Shown piece by piece: positions 23,691 to 35,301 of a stretch of DNA of 64,000 nt. Position numbers and translations under genes: made by a program. The notes under the pieces are model-generated. The model did no database searches. It was given only the letters and a program-made list of their open reading frames with translations, and was not told the origin of the DNA. Origin of the DNA: Notospermus geniculatus (taxonomy: Eukaryota > Nemertea > Pilidiophora > Heteronemertea > Lineidae); NCBI GenBank assembly GCA_002633025.1, contig NMRB01001630.1:65822-129821 (forward strand), in the 5' to 3' direction. Within the stretch, counting starts at the first letter, position 1; each line of letters opens with the position of its first letter.

Positions 23691-23836
23691 ATAAGTCAAG
23701 AATTGAGAACCCATTTCTGGATAATTATTTCTCGGCGTTTCTATAACTTCTTCGCAAACATGCTGAAAATAACTTTGCAAGTCGCGTTTAATCAATTCTT
23801 TTTTAGCGATTGAAAAGACTCTAAATTTTTCTCGAT
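23691..23836 (-). CDS. Possible exon, function unknown
   Basis: On the minus strand an acceptor-like TTCGCCAG precedes an open frame reading IAKKELIKRDLQSYFQHV and CEEVIETPRNNYPEMGSQ, with natural amino-acid composition. It is cut off by the MITE on its 3' side, so either the exon is truncated or the MITE lies in the following intron. No donor or family recognised. Confidence 0.25.
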
Positions 23837-24410
23837 CTGGCGAAGTTGATTGATTTCACGATCGCATTCATGGTGAGCATTGCGTTGACTGAATTAGAAG
23901 TTGAGCAAAAGCCATCTATCACACCTCTTCATTGTAATTCACCTTTTTACCCCGTCTTTATCCCGTTCAAATCAACCGACCTATATGAACTCGATCGAAG
24001 CTGGATATCGGGAATTCTCCGGCAACCTGTTGGTCGAAACCGTTTCCCACGAACGTGAATTCTTAATGCGTATAGCCTATACTACATGTACAAGTNCCCC
24101 CCCCCCCGCAGCAGTAAGAGAGTTCCGCTCTGGGCAAGCAAAAAAAATCAGCCTTGTAATCTCATCGTGTAAAGTTTGGCTAAGAATAGCACTGAAATCA
24201 CGTCTCAGAGCATCTAGATTCCAAACGTTTCTGGGTATGAAACAAAGGAATCCAAGTCCCCCTGGAATCAAAGTTCGGTCTTATTGTTCAGCGAGGGATT
24301 AGAATATATGGCTAGATAGAGAGACCATGACCATTCGAATATGACCTCACAATAGCAGGCTATTGTTTGGAGGATTTGCATTATTCCTAGGACGCTGATT
24401 CCTGTCACAC
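23837..24410. other. Dispersed repeat with AATAGC/GCTATT hairpin and coding-like fragments
   Basis: The segment 24319-24400 matches the complement of 16262-16350, including CAATAGCAGGCTATTG. A diverged relative reads on the minus strand at 24271-24110 as GGLGFLCFIPRNVW, comparable to GGLAFLGLSPLVHW in the 16 kb copy. A single N at 24096 sits in a poly-C run. Confidence 0.35.
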
Positions 24411-24874
24411 CTGCGGTATCAGTTCCTTGCGATCGTATTCAATCGCAGGTATCAGGTTGTAAAGCAAGTCGCAAAGCAGAAAATCAACAGTGGATTCCTA
24501 GCTTGACAAAAGGAAACGTTGGAACCATGACCGAAATGAACTTCCATTCGTTCCATAAAACTCGTTGGATATGATTGTAACAGTAATATTGACATCATTA
24601 TCAATCTAATTGTGATTTACCGCTGCAGGCTTTTCATGAAACCCTCGGGATACATTCCTTCTTCCTTGAAATTGACTTAGTTCACCGACTGTGTAATTAA
24701 TTTAACGTATTTACTTGAAAGAAAGGAGGCATTTCAAGGTGAATGATCGCTTGGTGGGTGGAATGACTGCGTCAGTGATAGCGATATAAAGAAGCAGCTT
24801 ATAAAATGCGCTTCCAAGCTTGTTCTAACTTAATAAACCAAACGAACGTTTCTTATCAGTTTTTGGCTGGTGAT
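24411..24874. other. No gene recognised
   Basis: A short inverted pair with CACACCTGCGGTATCAG / GCAGGTATCAGG lies at about 24408-24455. Otherwise nothing. Confidence 0.3.
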
Positions 24875-25511
24875 ATTTACCCGGCAGCCGGGTACGCAGT
24901 GGTGAAAAAAACGTCTTGTTTGCCCGGCCGCCGTTTACGCACTGAGGAAAATATGTCTTGCTTGCCCGGCTGCCGTTTACCCAATGAGGAAATCCGTCTT
25001 GCTTACCCGGCTGCCGGTCACGGAGTGACAGCTTTTGTCGTTATTTTAACGGCAATTGCCGGGTAAAGAACGTATAAAATTTTCCTTCGGTAACCGGCTG
25101 CGGGTCAATATAAACATGGAACGTAAAACTGGCGCATGACGCTTGCGGGGTGTAAAAGTAATAATATTCCTTATCACGGCATTAGTTACTTATTCGTTAG
25201 ACACATTCTGGCTGACTTTCGGAATCTGATGGGAAATTAAGGATGTGTTCCTCGGAAATGGATTTTCGGCAAATAAAAAGGACCCGATAGTACTGCTTTG
25301 AAGTGTCTCATTAGGATCTGCCAATGAAATCTTTGTCCCAGATAAATGCCATCGCCTCTCCGGCCGCCATTTTCCCGCTAATGTGAATAAAGTCCCATCA
25401 AAAACAGAGGAATCCGGCAACCGTCGGTGAAACAGCAGCCGGTTAAACAAAGGATTTTTTGTCCACTGCTTGACCGGCAGCCGGCTGAATACGACCGGCA
25501 GCCGGGTAAAT
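24875..25511. repeat. Element with ATTTACCCGGCAGCCGG termini and internal GC repeats
   Basis: Left and right ends are inverted copies of TATTTACCCGGC(A/T)GCCGG. CCCGGC(C/T)GCCG(T/G)TTAC recurs four to five times on the left and twice on the right, giving a subterminal array. 637 bp. Confidence 0.65.
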
Positions 25512-25637
25512 AGTCACTTCGTCAGTTTTTATTCAAACATTGTCTGCCTCGCAGAATAATTGACTCACCAGTGATATGACATCTTCCAAAAAAATCTGAT
25601 AAAATCATTCCAAATGAAAGTTGCTAAAAGGATATTC

Positions 25638-26182
25638 TCAGCCAAAAAGTTCGCTTGTCTCCACTATTGTAACCGTCACTTTCGACGGCGGTAAATCAAA
25701 TGTCAGATCGTTCTGATGAAAAATTATCGGTTCAACAAAACCTGTCAGCGAAACAGAAATTTCAAGGCTGATAGTATCCGTCGACATGGTCGAGGTAAAT
25801 GGGAAATATTGAGTTCCGATAAAAATTGGCGGTTTTAAGACTAGAATGTGGCTGTTTCGCCTTAAGGCAATCTGTTCTTTCTTCGTCATCGTTTCGTATG
25901 TGGCGTTTTCATCCGACTTTCTCCTTAACATCTCTGTATAGGAAGAAGTCTGGCACTCTTGTCTACGAATAAGAAGGAGATTATTGGTTTTCTATATATC
26001 TCCTAGACTGGTACCCACGCGATAACATGTGAGGGATATGCAGACGTTCCCAGAGATGAATGACCCGCCATTTTAGAAGCCTCGCAGCTAAAACCAAGGC
26101 AAACCCAGTACTCGTAAAACGGACCTTTTTGCAGAGATTTAAATTCTTGTTCGGCGTCAACAGCTCGGAACATGGGGTCATG
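25638..26182 (-). CDS. Candidate pair of exons with two YxxM motifs, identity unknown
   Basis: On the minus strand, TCTTTTCTTGAAATAG (ending at 26183) is a good acceptor for an exon at 26182-26010. ATCTCCTTCTTATTCGTAG is a good acceptor for a second exon from 25962 to a stop at 25638. The second frame reads QECQTSSYTEMLRRKSDENA then TYETM. Both YTEM and YETM fit the YxxM motif that binds PI3-kinase SH2 domains when phosphorylated. In one frame the phases join across a 47 nt intron with a weak GTACCA donor. In another frame the first exon reads LQKGPFYEYWVCLGFSCEA. Which frame is real cannot be decided here. Confidence 0.25.
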
Positions 26183-26254
26183 CTATTTCAAGAAAAGAGC
26201 GGAGAACGTTTGTGCTAAGAATGGGTAAGCTGTGCCTCTAACGAAAAATGTCAA

Positions 26255-26459
26255 ACCGGTGTAATGTTTTTCGGTGTGGCCATTCTTCTGTGTGACTCCC
26301 ATTGTTTGCAACACACTGGAACTTCCATTGTTTGCAACGCACTGGAACAAACTCACTGTTTCTCTGTGTGTTGCTCATTGTCAAATCGTGCCTTATTCCG
26401 TCAGTCGTTTGTAATGTCACGCTGACACACGGGCCACACTGAAAAACGTTACACCGGTA
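26255..26459. repeat. MITE with ACCGGTGTAA(C/T)GTTTTTC termini
   Basis: Ends ACCGGTGTAATGTTTTTCGG and the complement of ACCGGTGTAACGTTTTTCAG. Contains an internal direct duplication of TTCCATTGTTTGCAAC. A second copy is at 47845-48029. Confidence 0.75.
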
Positions 26460-27150
26460 CCCTAACCAGGTACTGCAAAAGTGCAACACCCGAGACCCTA
26501 AGGCTCCACTCTTTGTCATTTCCTTATCAGACGCTGATCTCAACGCCACTAGACTGTCACGTTTTTATAAGGAATCTAATCAAAACCCTGTGGGTATATA
26601 TGATCGAATTTTCCGCGGTCCTCATCTCTTCTTATGAAGACACGGCGTCTCTGGCATTGTTACGACGGCTAAGAATTTACACAACGTGTTCCTATTACAA
26701 AAGTTGGCGCATTCTGGAAAACAATAACAAGCTTTAACGTTATCAAAGCAGGATCCCAAGGACGATGAATCCGTTACGGAAATGGCGCAATAGAACTTGT
26801 GGCGGTCACAATTTTGTTGTTTTCCATCTTCGTTCGATCTTGATTCAGGGGACGGGCGACATCCCCGACTAAATCAATATTTTCCTAATGAATAAGATCA
26901 GCGGTTCGACGTGTGACAATCTTATTACGCAAACAAGATCTGTTGACAAAAATTATTCCTTTTTCTGATGCCATACGCCAGCTTCTCAGTGGTCCAAAAT
27001 TTGGGATTCTCGAAGGAAAAAGTGCGTTGAAGGAAAAGTGCGTTATTTTCGCGCGTTATCTTCGCGGTCTCGGTTTCCTGTAGGCTCTATCTTCGGGAAG
27101 TTGAGTGGGGTTTTCTTTCAACGGTGTTTTTTCACGGTGAGGTTTGGAAG
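26460..27150. other. No gene recognised
   Basis: Plus frame 26513-26737 has no recognised motif. A G/T-rich stretch near 27000-27060 has direct repeats of AAAAGTGCGTT. Confidence 0.3.
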
Positions 27151-27549
27151 TTAAAGGGAAAAGCTCGCGGGGTTTGTTTTGATTCTTGAGCGGCCCTCTC
27201 ATAGCCAGTCAATCTAGCCTCCAGGCAAAGCCGTGCTCCAATCATATGCAAAACCTGTGCAAATATGCGAACGTGCACCTGGGGACGAAGTTTCATTAAA
27301 AATTTGTTAAAATGGATTAATGACATTTTCAAATTCAGTCGGTCAAAATGTACATTTTGTACTATTTACATTGATTTCGAAGCGGCAGATTTTGCAGAAT
27401 ACGCCTCCAAAGTTTGGCTGCCTAATGCATTTCCCATTAAACTAAAATCCGTCTTTCTCCTTTTTCTAAAAATGGCGCTTGATATTGAGGACCAAGTGTC
27501 ATGGCGCCCCAGTTGAATCAAAACAAACCCCGCGAGCGATTCGCTTTAA
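27151..27549. repeat. MITE with TTAAAG(C)GAA...GCTCGCGGGGTTTGTT termini
   Basis: Ends carry AGCTCGCGGGGTTTGTTTTG and its complement just before CGCTTTAA. Further copies: 48438-48825 (full, opposite orientation), 56577-56820 and 57949-58155 (partial). Confidence 0.75.
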
Positions 27550-28073
27550 GCATCATCTCTGGTCCATCATGGCGCTGCGGTCAGCATCATGACCTTTTTA
27601 TTCATGCTCAATTCATGAACCTCATGTCACAGACGATTTAGCGATGTGTTTGTAGATAGAGTTTATTACTTAATCCTCTTTGGTGGATCAACATCTTATG
27701 CCTTCCAGTAGGTCCATAGGATTAGTTCGGCAACATCCCTTGGGTTATCGCTGCCAAACAGCATTCACACCGCTTCTTGGCAATCTCAAGCCTTCCAATT
27801 GCCGGTAGAACACTTGTTCTTCCATACAAGTAGCTTTCATTAATAACCCGCTGACTGTGAGGCCGGAGATATTTGCCGTATTGGTCATTCACCTCTCTGA
27901 TAAAAACAAAACAAAGTTACGGGACAAGACCCAGGGCTTCTGTTCGTCATTAGCCTGGCCACAGGTGATATTGTCACATGGCGCTGAGTTGTCACTGGCC
28001 GATTGCGATCTGTTTTGAAGGAAGGTGAGGTCAGTCACCTCTGCGAGAGCACATATTACATTGTAGTTGCTTA
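27550..28073. other. No gene recognised
   Basis: Single-copy sequence without recognisable features. Confidence 0.3.
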
Positions 28074-28346
28074 CAGGTCGACATTGCGTCTTGAAGCAAC
28101 TCGCGACAACTAGCTTTCCGGCGATGGAAGCAACTCGGAGTGACTGATCAGTTGCCGACTTGGTCGACCTGAGGGCGCTTGCCTCTCCGAGCAACTGCCG
28201 GATCTGCTAGTTGCCGCGAGTTGCCCATGTTATACTTCTCGGCGACTTGTCTCCCGTTCCACTCAGATCCGTCGACCTGCGCCTGCTGTTCGAGGTAACT
28301 GCCAGTTGCCCCGAGTTCCTCTCAGTCGCTGAAATGTCGACCTGCG
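28074..28346. repeat. MITE with CAGGTCGACATT termini
   Basis: Left CAGGTCGACATTGCG and right complement CGCAGGTCGACATTTC. AGTTGCC and GTCGACCTG motifs recur inside in both orientations. Confidence 0.55.
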
Positions 28347-28435
28347 TGTGGTGGCTTTTTGATCTGCGACGGATCCATCGTGTTGCTTTAAGGCGCAAGT
28401 CCACCTATAAGCACCTTAAAAGATGCCGGATAAAT

Positions 28436-28553
28436 GCCTGTATTCTAGAAGCCTCCTTAACTCTAAGGTCCACGTTAAGCTTTTGTATTTTGCCCTGCAA
28501 ACAATAGCTAAAGGTAGACCTTAGAGTTAAGGAAGCTTCTAGAATACGGCCCT
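28436..28553. repeat. MITE, second copy of the GGCCGTATTCTAGAAGC family
   Basis: Arms TATTCTAGAAGCCTCCTTAA and TTAAGGAAGCTTCTAGAATA, ending ACGGCCCT. Core matches 6525-6638. Confidence 0.75.
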
Positions 28554-28599
28554 AGTTTTGGTACGTGTAACTGTCTTAGCATTGCTCACCTGTCCACAG

Positions 28600-28740
28600 T
28601 GAGCCGCAGTGTGTCTAGTGGCTCGGGTCTCTGCGGCCAGCGGTCATGAGGTCCCTGGTTCGAGTCTCACTGTCGGCGTGAGACTCTGGGCAGGTCTCTT
28701 TGCCTACCTTGACTCACTCCACCTATATAGGCAACGCACA
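28600..28740 (+). mobile_element. tRNA-like SINE head (probable)
   Basis: GTGTGTCTAGTGGCTCGG resembles box A and CCTGGTTCGAGTCTCAC is a good box B at tRNA-like spacing. The following GTGAGACTCTGGGCAGGTC body is not otherwise recognised. Confidence 0.5.
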
Positions 28741-28746
28741 AGCGCA

Positions 28747-28830
28747 AATGCTCCTCAACGTGAAGGAACTCCTCAAGGCTATTGTTCTCAACAGGAAAAC
28801 AATAGCCTTGAGGAACTAATACGTTAAGGA
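28747..28830. repeat. Hairpin element, AATGCTCCTCAACGTGAAGGA family
   Basis: AGGAACTCCTCAAGGCTATT pairs with AATAGCCTTGAGGAACT. Outer GTATTC ends are lost. Related to 21836-21933. Confidence 0.6.
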
Positions 28831-29284
28831 CCACTCGGACCGCTATTATGTTACTTCACCAAATGATGTTGAACTTATACTGCCGCTAAGACTCTTTATG
28901 TAGGTTATAAATACACTCGACTACCATATTGTGTCATCTTTTGCCAGGAGGTATATCCACTATATGAAACCTTCCATCACCTTTTAAAATTCTGACGGGA
29001 TTCTGAGATAACCTAAGTGTCATCTTAACTGTGACAAATATATAACACTCATCGGGATAGATATCCTTATTTGGTTTACGTCTTATTCAAAGGTATCCCA
29101 TACAAGTGTCTTTGTAACGACTGGATGACTTGTCATCGAAACTCCGGCAAAAATAGAAATGTATCTGCAACCTGAACAATAGACAAAGCATAAAATGTTA
29201 GTCTCATTCTTGAAACTGACCAACGGGAACGACAGCCCCGAGACATCGTCGTCATCTGAATTATGTCACAAACGTAGTAATACC
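28831..29284. other. No gene recognised
   Basis: AT-rich, no frame or hairpin of note. Confidence 0.3.
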
Positions 29285-29678
29285 TACCGTAAAGCGAAAT
29301 ATGTTCGCGGGGAAAAATTCTCGCGAAAATCGCGAATTGCTGAGGCACTCGCTAAATTTTTTCTCCGTGAATGCAAATTACCGTCGACACCCGCCATACG
29401 CAACGCGAATTTTGTTCCCCGCTAAATCCTATATTGATGAGTCATCAGCACCAGTTGACCAATGCAGCGTGGGGATTCCTATCCTGACGTCATTCTAGAT
29501 GCCCGGAACGAGTGTTTACACATAACAAGCATTGCGATATGCAGCTGATAGTATACAGGTCGTGCCAGGATATACAGCTTCCTGCTTCCTGAGAAGTGTG
29601 GTGTCGATCTTCTTCATTATTCAGAGTGCGACACTCGCGAATATATTTTAGGACGCGAAAATATTTCGCTTTACGGTA
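29285..29678. repeat. MITE with TACCGTAAAGCGAAATAT termini
   Basis: Inverted ends of about 25 bp (TACCGTAAAGCGAAATATGT and complement of ACCGTAAAGCGAAATATTTT), rich in TCGCG. 394 bp. Open frames over it are repeat-derived. Confidence 0.75.
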
Positions 29679-30002
29679 TAAGTAGAACATGCAGTAGCCT
29701 TGTCAAGTTGCTTCTGCAATAAGAAATTAGCCCATCCGGCATCGTGGATACCCTTTGCAAAAATGATACTAATGTCATACATGAACTTACTATACGTTAG
29801 TCGTGAGGACGCTGAACATACATGTAGAAATCAGCTGCTCACTTCTCATTTCTCGCACCTCGACTTCCAGACAAAAAACCAAAATCAGAAAATGAGGGCC
29901 TATGTGAACAGTTGGAAAATGCAATGTTCATTCTTCACGTTACGGATGATTTGTGCCAAATCACAGATGACGAGTGAGAAATGAGTTCTTCGGCAACAGC
30001 GG
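29679..30002. other. No gene recognised
   Basis: Short frames only. Confidence 0.3.
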
Positions 30003-30240
30003 TCTTATCAGGGCCGGATGCCGGATTGACAGAAAGGGGGCGTAGCTCGACAGAGGCGACAAGCACCAAAAGCGTGCAGCCCAAACCTGGGGTCTGCGGG
30101 GCTTTCCCGCAGAAAAAATGACAATTTCTAGTGTTTAGATGCATTTTCCTGGCATCTGAGAGAAAATACTCGATTTTTATCTGATTAATTTTTTTCTTGC
30201 TAAAAAAATCATTGCTCTGCCTAAAATCGGTGCCCCCCCC
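30003..30240. repeat. Diverged relative of the CAGGCGCGGATCCAG MITE
   Basis: GGTCTGCGGGGCTTTCCCGC, CATTTTCCTGGCATCTGAG and a terminal poly-C occur in the same order as in 9267-9558, but the canonical ends are eroded. Confidence 0.5.
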
Positions 30241-30448
30241 CCCCGATCATGGCCTGCTTATACAGAATTACATGTACCCTCTACTCAAGGCCGCCAAGTA
30301 TCAAAATATGCGACTTGTAAATGTCAAAGCGATCGAATTTTAATTGCATTTGTCATGACACGGTCGGTTTAATTGCATATCAGGAAGTATGATCAGAAAT
30401 GATAAACCAATCAATCAGCCGATTCAAGGTTGTGGTGACATTTTAATA
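30241..30448. other. Unassigned sequence
   Basis: Nothing recognised. Confidence 0.25.
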
Positions 30449-30597
30449 GGGAGGTTTAGAAATCAAACGCTAAACGTAAACTTTTCGACAACGTTATTTT
30501 TCATACTACACATTAACCAGATTTTATATTGCATGTTCGGTACAAAAATAACGTTGTCGTTAACGTTTACGTTTATCGTTTGATTTCTAAACCTCCC
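30449..30597. repeat. MITE, third copy of the AAATCAAACGATAAACGTAAA family, TA-flanked
   Basis: GGGAGGTTTAGAAATCAAAC to its complement, with TA on both outer sides (30447-30448 and 30598-30599). Confidence 0.8.
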
Positions 30598-31002
30598 TAT
30601 TATGTTTACGTGTACATGACGGTTCGTGACGGCTTACCACCCCTCCGCGTTGGATGAACACGCCGCTTTGGCAGAACACGCTCCAATGCAATTTGACCAA
30701 TCGCAATTCTGTTAAAAAGATAGCAACAAATTGTAAAACCTGCTGGAGGCTAGCTTCAAAGATGTTTGCTCAGCGCAGAAGATAGCACGAAGCGGTGGCC
30801 ATTAACGGTTCTTTTGTGAGTGCCCAACGTAATGAAGCTGAATAATTAGCTGCATTTTCTTCACCCTTTGATAGGAGATATAGGAAAGGTGCAGTGTCAG
30901 CTGCCGAAGGGGACCTGTTAGGGCAAAGTTGAGATTTGGAACGGGAGTTAAGAATCTAACCGAGGATGCCGAGGAGCGTTGGATTTGCAGAGTTAGCAGA
31001 GC
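30598..31002. other. No gene recognised
   Basis: Nothing recognised. Confidence 0.25.
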
Positions 31003-31275
31003 TCCGATGGCCGAGTGATTATCACGTCCGCTTAGCAAGCGGCAGGTCCCGGGTTCGAATCTCGCCAGGACCATATGGGATCAATCATCCCTGACTCTTC
31101 ACGTATGTACGTCACGTGGGAAAGTGAGCCGTGGTGCCTTATACGTGTACCTTGTTCCTTTGCAAGGGGCAAGTAAAATGTCTCCTCCAAGTGAGGAAGA
31201 TGAGTAGCTTTAGATCTTCAATACTTACCAGGTCCAATAATGCTGTGGCTTCGGCCCTGATGGAAAGATACAAAT
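31003..31275 (+). mobile_element. tRNA-derived SINE, full-length head with distinctive tail
   Basis: The head has box A TGGCCGAGTGATTATCACG, a CCGC-TTAGCAA-GCGG anticodon-like arm and box B GGTTCGAATCT, closing with AGGACCA. The tail runs to TTACCAGGTCCAATAATGCT and GTGGCTTCGGCCCTGATGG, then AAAGATACAAATAGG. A 5'-truncated inverse copy of this tail lies at 33603-33668. Confidence 0.7.
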
Positions 31276-31507
31276 AGGTTATATGCGCGGCGTTCAGTTT
31301 GGTGAACGGATCGAACTCCTTCGATGGATGTCATTCCCTCTTCGATGACCAGTATTGATGCCCAGGGCCGATTATTACCCAAGGGGCTCTTCACCTAGTT
31401 TCCAACTTATTGAATATCCTTTAACATGGCTGCACCATGAATATAATCGATGTAAAAGGTGTAAATGTCATTTAAACCTCTGGAACAGAGGTAGTAACCC
31501 AGTATCT
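31276..31507. other. Unassigned sequence
   Basis: Nothing recognised. Confidence 0.25.
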
Positions 31508-31612
31508 ATGTTAGGGTAACAGCTGCCTGTAAGGGTCAGGGGTTATGGGTTAGGGTTAGGATTATGGGGTCAGGTATCAAGAATTCTGGGATAGGGGCCA
31601 GGGGTTAGGATT
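31508..31612. repeat. Degenerate TTAGGG-like tract
   Basis: GGGTTAGGGTTAGGATTATG and nearby GGGGTTAGG, GGGGTCAGG form a short interstitial telomere-like stretch. It is only about 100 bp and imperfect. Confidence 0.45.
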
Positions 31613-32932
31613 CAGAGTGGTCGACATTCACCGCTTCAGCTTAATCAAGCTGCCCATTACAATAATGAACCAGTTCGCCTTGTCCAGCACCGTAATTTTT
31701 ATCGGCGCTAGATTATTGTCAGATAGAATCATATTGGTGGAAAATATCCTAAAAATGTGATGACGGTGTGAAATATAACGGGTTTCTAAGGTGAAAGACA
31801 TAGCTTGCTAGCAGACTCGAACCCAGGGACCCTCGCATAAGGCATCAAATAAAACCAGTACATCAGCTCTGACGATGTGAGATATGTTAAAGGAAGCACT
31901 GAAACCCAGTACTGTTCGAAATTATTGTAATAATTTTACAGAAACTGTCTGCAGCAGTGTCCCCAGAACTTTCTGTAAATTTACATATGGTATGATATTT
32001 ATGTTTTCCTGTACCATTTGGACTCAATTGGACTTTCCGTAATGATGCTTTCTGAGAGCAGTATGAAAATATAATTTGGTCAGTCTCCAGTCAAGTCTCT
32101 GTTAACATTTCTTTAAGTCTGTAATTTTACAGATCCAATCCCTGAGACTCTGCTGCAGGAATTTTCTAACAGTGAATGTGCTGAAGGTCATTGGAAGAAA
32201 TGTGAATGATGATTTCTTCTGTCCACCCTACGGCCAATACGGCGGGCGAAATGACGGTGATGCCACCGACAGAGTCAAAGTGCTGTCCAATTCACCACCA
32301 CCAGTGTTCCAAGCTTGACGAGTCGATTAGTTTGGTGGGCTCGCCCTCAACCAGTTCGTCAACTCTCGAACTGTGTCGTGCCGGTTGCAGCCCCCGGGTT
32401 GCAGCCCTGTTGCACTGAGGACAGAATGACATAACTGGTACACTTAAGCAGAAAGAATGAATTCCTTCTGTTGGTAACAAGAGCAACAACTGCATCGTGA
32501 GGCACAAAGGTATCAAAAGAGGTTTTAAGAGAGATGTTAGCTTTAATACATCTCTTGTTTCATAAATACTCTCTGTCATGAATCAAAGGAAGGTAACAGG
32601 CCATCTACGGTGTCGATGATCTCTTAATAGATATCAAGATATCAAAATAGGAAACGTGCATTATTTATGATATCCGTTTGCAATACAGTGATACGATGCG
32701 AACGGGATGAAACGAAATCCTATGATAAATACTGCAGATGTCTATATGATACGATAGTAATCCTTCGGGATATAATAACGATATAGGGGTTACAACCAGT
32801 AAAGTATCGAAAGATTTAGTAAAGCTGCTTTCGTCGTTTAAAGCAAGCAGGTACATGTATTGTCAGCCAAAGTGTATAAACACATACTCGATTGCCGCCA
32901 TCTTGGATGTGCTAACTACATTATATGGCATG
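31613..32932. other. No gene recognised
   Basis: Frames at 32206-32418 (plus) and 32292-32579 (minus) have no known motif. TCAAATATCAAGATATCAAAATA-type runs near 32640 are simple sequence. Confidence 0.3.
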
Positions 32933-33241
32933 CACTGAAAACTCTGCTTCATCAAAATGACGAACTTACATGTAGGTTCGTTTTCCATTTATCACCAAAC
33001 TGAGTATCGAATTCGTCGAAATGACAAGTCCACGTCCGCCATTTTGACGAACCCTTGACGAACATAAACACGGGTTTGTCAAGACGACAAGCCCGCGTTC
33101 GTCATTTTGATGAACCCTTGTTTATGTTCGTCAAAATGACGAACGCGGACTTGTCATTTTGACCAATTTAGATACTCAGTTTGGTGATAAACGGAAAACG
33201 AACCTAAGTTCGTCATTTTGACGAAGCAGAGTTTTTCAGTG
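32933..33241. repeat. 309 bp near-perfect foldback MITE with CACTGAAAA(A)CTCTGCTTC ends
   Basis: The whole element is a palindrome: CACTGAAAACTCTGCTTC pairs with its near complement at 33241. TGACGAACTTACATGTAGG, ACCAAACTGAGTATC and CGTCATTTTGA blocks are mirrored around a loop near 33080. Confidence 0.85.
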
Positions 33242-33349
33242 GCATAATGGAATAATCCAATATTGCACGACGGCCATGGCTTTAATCGTTTTGGATTCCA
33301 TTTACATGTAGCACGCGGTCAACTGCAGGTTTAGATATTTGAAAATAGT
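33242..33349. other. Unassigned spacer
   Basis: Nothing recognised. Confidence 0.2.
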
Positions 33350-33736
33350 TAAAAAGTCTGAAAAGTATACCTAATCCCTATTCTAAAGGTTCTTCAGGAA
33401 GCTCTCATGGAGTGCTTTTCAGTGAATATCCATGTGTCAGGGCTTCCGCAACTTTTCAGAATAATGGACCTTTTTTTATTTCGAGGATGACATTGCTACA
33501 GGTGAAATGGTACGGTAAACATTCTTTTATCAAGGTGTCTACGAAAAGGAAATCTGGTATGATATCCCGAGGCCCTCCATACGACCTTGTAGTTTGTCAA
33601 AGGTATTTGTATTTGTATTTCATTTTTCCGTCAGGGCCGACGCTATAGCATTATTGGCCCTGGTAAGTACGGAGGAGGCCATCACAAGCTACTCAAAGTT
33701 TGTGAAAGGTTATGTCGTAAAGCTATTTGAAGTATC
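33350..33736. repeat. Diverged copy of the repeat that opens both segmental duplicates
   Basis: AAAAGGAAATCTGGTATGAT, GGCCCTCCATACGACC and TCGTAAAGCTATTTGAAGTA occur in the same order at 34395-34675 and 42816-43090. An inverted SINE tail (33603-33668, ending in AAATAC units on the minus strand) has been inserted here. Confidence 0.65.
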
Positions 33737-33737
33737 G

Positions 33738-34101
33738 TTAAAGGGAGACGCCACTCATTGTAAACTTTTGATTTTTTTATCAATCCATGTAGACTATTGC
33801 CATGAATTGTGATGTCACTAGTGTCAATAGGCTCAGTGACGACCTTCGTAGTGAATGAGCTAATACTGTGACTGCCTAGGCCTGTTGGTTGTACCTTCAT
33901 AAACATGCATTGAGCACTCATGACATCATGAGTGCTGTGCAATGGTCCCCTTGAGATCCAATTAAAATATACTTAAAATGATGAGTTTGCCGATTTTAAA
34001 AAAATTCGACATGTTGCAGATACATGTATCAGTGAATATGGATGTATTAACGATATTTCAAAAATGCAAAATTTACACAATGAGTGGAGTTCCCCTTTAA
34101 A
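33738..34101. repeat. MITE with TTAAAGGGAGAC(G/T)(C/A)CACTCATTGT termini
   Basis: TTAAAGGGAGACGCCACTCA to the complement at 34101 (GAGTGGAGTTCCCCTTTAA). The core matches 59825-60579, where a second MITE has been inserted. Confidence 0.75.
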
Positions 34102-34394
34102 AACACCGCTATACCGCTTTGAGATTTAGCGTCCATGTGCGCCCAATAGTGTCATTTTTGACTGCCGCGACTAATTTCGTTAAGGGCCGCAACGCTGAAG
34201 TGCAAATACTGCAACAGGCAATGATAGAACTTGATTGTGAGGCTGAAACACTTTATGCAGGGGCCTTTGGGTCCCGAGTCAGAAAGGGACAATGGGGGCG
34301 ATGAACCTAGAAAACAGACTACTGTAGAACGTCGTGAGCCCTAACCCTTTATAGCGAGTGTCGCATTCTGTCAAATCTGAAAATACATGTACCC
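34102..34394. other. Unassigned sequence
   Basis: Nothing recognised. Confidence 0.25.
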
Positions 34395-35081
34395 GTATGT
34401 AAAAAGTCTCACTAGGCCTACCTAAATCCCTATCCGAAAGCTTGAATGGAGGGCTTTTTAGTCTATTATGTGGGAGGTTTCTGTAACGTTTTAGAATAAT
34501 GGACATTTCTGATTACGATCAAATTGCTACAGGGCTGCCAGTGAAAGTGCGAACAGTCTTTTATCAAGTTCGTTACCAAAAGGAAATCTGGTACATGTAT
34601 GATACCCTGAGGCCCTCCATACGACTTGTAGTTTGTGAAAGGTTAGGTCGTAAAGCTATTTGAAGTATCGTCAAGGTTATGAAATGCAAACAAATATCAT
34701 TATAACCTTTGTATTCAATCTGAGTAAGCTGATGTGACATGAAGAACTAATCATAAAGATATCCAAGGTAAGAGTTTTATTCGATATCTGCAGCCTTGAC
34801 TGAAATGTCAAATGTGACCGAAAGGCATCATTTAACGGTTGTATCATTAAGGTATGTTTCACTTTGAAGTTGAACATTGAGTCAATTAGTCTGATAAGGA
34901 TCTGATTAGCTATTAGGGAATGGTTTAACGGGTCCAATGTCTAGGGATATGTAGCATATCCGGATAAAGATAAAGATGACAGACTAAGTTTGGTGCTTGG
35001 AGCAGTAAGCTAGTCTAGCATATTCTCCAAGGTTGGTGACGTGTCGTCGAATTCAAATGCATTTGGCACGATTCCCAACTA

Positions 35082-35301
35082 CTGGATAGTTCCCCCAATA
35101 CCGCTCAGAGTGTATGAAATCGCCATGAATGGGAGCGGATACCAGGGGGCGGATTCCTGGCCAAGTTCACGCGGGTACAACTGATATTCACGAATGAAGA
35201 GCATGGACATGGTAGGCGTGGAAAATAGGCCCTTCTCCGCTACCTCAGTATGATAATTGTAGATTTGTATACTGAACGGTATTGGGGGAACTATCCAGTA
35301 T
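35082..35301. repeat. MITE with TACTGGATAGTTCCCCCAAT termini
   Basis: Perfect 24 bp ends inverted at 35301. Present in both duplicates (copy 2 at about 43738-43960). Confidence 0.75.
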